Below, piece by piece: positions 16,101 through 16,420 of a DNA stretch of 16,420 nucleotides. Positions within the stretch are counted from its first letter, which is position 1, and each line of letters begins with the position of its first letter. The stretch spans positions 1 to 16,420 of the forward strand of contig CAZEVO010000037.1 of the NCBI GenBank assembly GCA_964515235.1, written 5' to 3'. The position numbers and the translations under genes are program-made. The DNA is from OPU3-GD-OMZ sp964515235 (GTDB taxonomy: Bacteria; Pseudomonadota; Gammaproteobacteria; Methylococcales; Methylomonadaceae). The notes under the pieces were generated by a model. It did not search any database. It saw nothing but the letters and a program-made list of their open reading frames with translations, and was not told the DNA's origin.

Positions 16101-16410
16101 TGAGGCTGGCTATGCATGTAAAATTGTTCATAAAGTTAACCAAGGGCGTCCGAATACAGTTGATATGATTAAGAATGATCAGATTCAACTGATTATCAAT
16201 ACGACGGAAGGGGCGAAAGCGATTACAGATTCATTTACAATGCGTCGAGCGGCGTTACAGCATGGCGTAGCTTATTTTACAACCATGGCTGGAGCCGGTG
16301 CGATGTGTTTAGGTTTGGGGGAAATAGATAATATTAATACTCACAGTTTGCAAGAATTACATAAGGAGAGACCTTTGCGTGATCAGCTCACATGGTCAGT
16401 TAAATTCTAG
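13159..16410 (+). CDS. carB: Carbamoyl phosphate synthase large subunit
   Basis: Makes carbamoyl phosphate from bicarbonate, two ATP and the ammonia tunnelled from CarA, for arginine and pyrimidine synthesis. The protein is complete at 1083 residues (E. coli 1073). It shows the expected internal duplication: a carboxyphosphate half (about 1-400, with LLLGAGPIVIGQACEFDYSG and MGGQTALNCALDL), an oligomerisation region (about 400-550), a carbamoyl phosphate half (about 550-935, with LGGGPNRVGQGIEFDYCCVH and YGGQTPLKLARAL) and a C-terminal MGS-like allosteric domain (about 940-1083). The ATG gives the standard N-terminus MPKRTDIKSILL; no clear Shine-Dalgarno is visible. The last 13 codons and the stop lie in the terminal repeat that also occurs at the left end of the window. 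Confidence 0.99.
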   Translation: MPKRTDIKSILLLGAGPIVIGQACEFDYSGTQACKALREEGYRVILVNSNPATIMTDPQTADAIYIEPIDWQTVAKIIEKERPDVVLPTMGGQTALNCALDLERHGVLAEFNVEMIGASKEAIDKAEDRELFKQAMIKIGFDVPKSAVASTLEQAQAILADIGYPAVVRPSFTLGGSGGGIAYNKEEFVDICVRGLDLSPTNELLIEESVLGWKEYEMEVVRDRKDNCIIVCSIENFDPMGVHTGDSITVAPAQTLTDKEYQILRNVSLAVLREIGVDTGGSNVQVAINPEDGRLVVIEMNPRVSRSSALASKATGFPIAKVAAKLAVGYTLDELKNEITGGATPASFEPTIDYVVTKVPRFTFEKFPQANDRLTTQMKSVGEVMAIGRTFQESLQKALRGLETGTTGLNEVVDLKLPDVNEILQHEISQPGPERLWYVADAFRAGWTLEKVHAVSRIDPWFLMQVGDLVASEQQLKEQDVNTLTYDDLWRLKRKGFSDLRLAELLNSSETELFNLRHRLGVRPVYKRIDSCAAEFSSDTAYLYSTYEEECEARPTDKEKIIILGGGPNRVGQGIEFDYCCVHAALALREDGFETIMINCNPETVSTDFDTSDRLYFESLVLEDVLEIVAIEKPKGVIVQYGGQTPLKLARALEAAGTPIIGTSPDSIDLAEDRERFKRLLEHLSLKQPPNETARSVEEAIVAARDLGYPLVVRPSYVLGGRAMEIVFNEEGLQRYMAEAVNVSNESPVLLDRFLSNAVEMDVDAIYDGETVLIGGLMEHIEQAGVHSGDSACSLPPYSISFAIQQELRQQAAKLAKALNVVGLMNIQFAVQDEEIFIIEVNPRASRTVPFVSKATAYPLAKIAARCMAGRSLKEQGITHEVVPEYFSVKEAVFPFIKFPGVDPLLGPEMKSTGEVMGVGESFGEAFAKSQRAAGVHLNQSGAVLISVKDQDKSKLSEIAGMLVAKGYQLVATAGSAAVISEAGYACKIVHKVNQGRPNTVDMIKNDQIQLIINTTEGAKAITDSFTMRRAALQHGVAYFTTMAGAGAMCLGLGEIDNINTHSLQELHKERPLRDQLTWSVKF

Positions 16411-16420
16411 GACTTCGTTT
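16368..16420 (+). repeat. Right copy of 53-bp inverted terminal repeat
   Basis: Covers the last codons and TAG of carB plus 10 following bases. It is identical, in reverse complement, to bases 1-53. Because the reading frame of carB runs naturally into this copy, it is the genuine one; the left copy is the suspect one. Confidence 0.97.

Overview
The window looks like a chromosomal scaffold from a moderately AT-rich gammaproteobacterium, most likely an aerobic methanotroph of the order Methylococcales. Two things suggest this. The left end carries the A and B subunits of a copper membrane monooxygenase (methane/ammonia monooxygenase superfamily). The right part has a gammaproteobacterial housekeeping order: nadK-recN facing away from a heat-shock cluster hrcA-grpE-dnaK-dnaJ, followed by dapB and carAB.

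Left region (1-3019): a monooxygenase A-B pair on the minus strand has no C subunit in front of A. Canonical pmo/amo operons run C-A-B. An A-first operon is the layout described for the divergent pXMO (pxmABC) of gammaproteobacterial methanotrophs, so the genes are called pxmA and pxmB; pxmC would be expected just past the left edge. Divergent from pxmA is the start of a LysR-type regulator, interrupted by an in-frame TAG and then by a 100-N scaffold gap (2705-2804). About 215 bases after the gap hold no recognisable gene.

Middle region (3020-5826): nadK and recN form a minus-strand pair. The nadK-hrcA intergenic region holds a sigma70-like promoter followed by a CIRCE operator just ahead of hrcA, so HrcA probably represses its own transcription and that of whatever is co-transcribed with it.

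Right region (5827-16410): hrcA, grpE, dnaK and dnaJ make the HrcA repressor and the Hsp70 chaperone machine. dapB (lysine/diaminopimelate synthesis) follows dnaJ within 4 bases. carA and carB (carbamoyl phosphate for arginine and pyrimidines) follow dapB after a leader that contains a terminator-like hairpin. A second strong hairpin lies directly before dnaJ.

Assembly caution: the first 53 bases are an exact reverse complement of the last 53 bases (the 3' end of carB). The pxmB 3' junction is therefore probably an assembly or amplification artefact, and the linkage of the pxm side to the housekeeping side depends on the N gap. I found no clearly new system; the pXMO-type operon with its broken LysR neighbour is the most interesting content.
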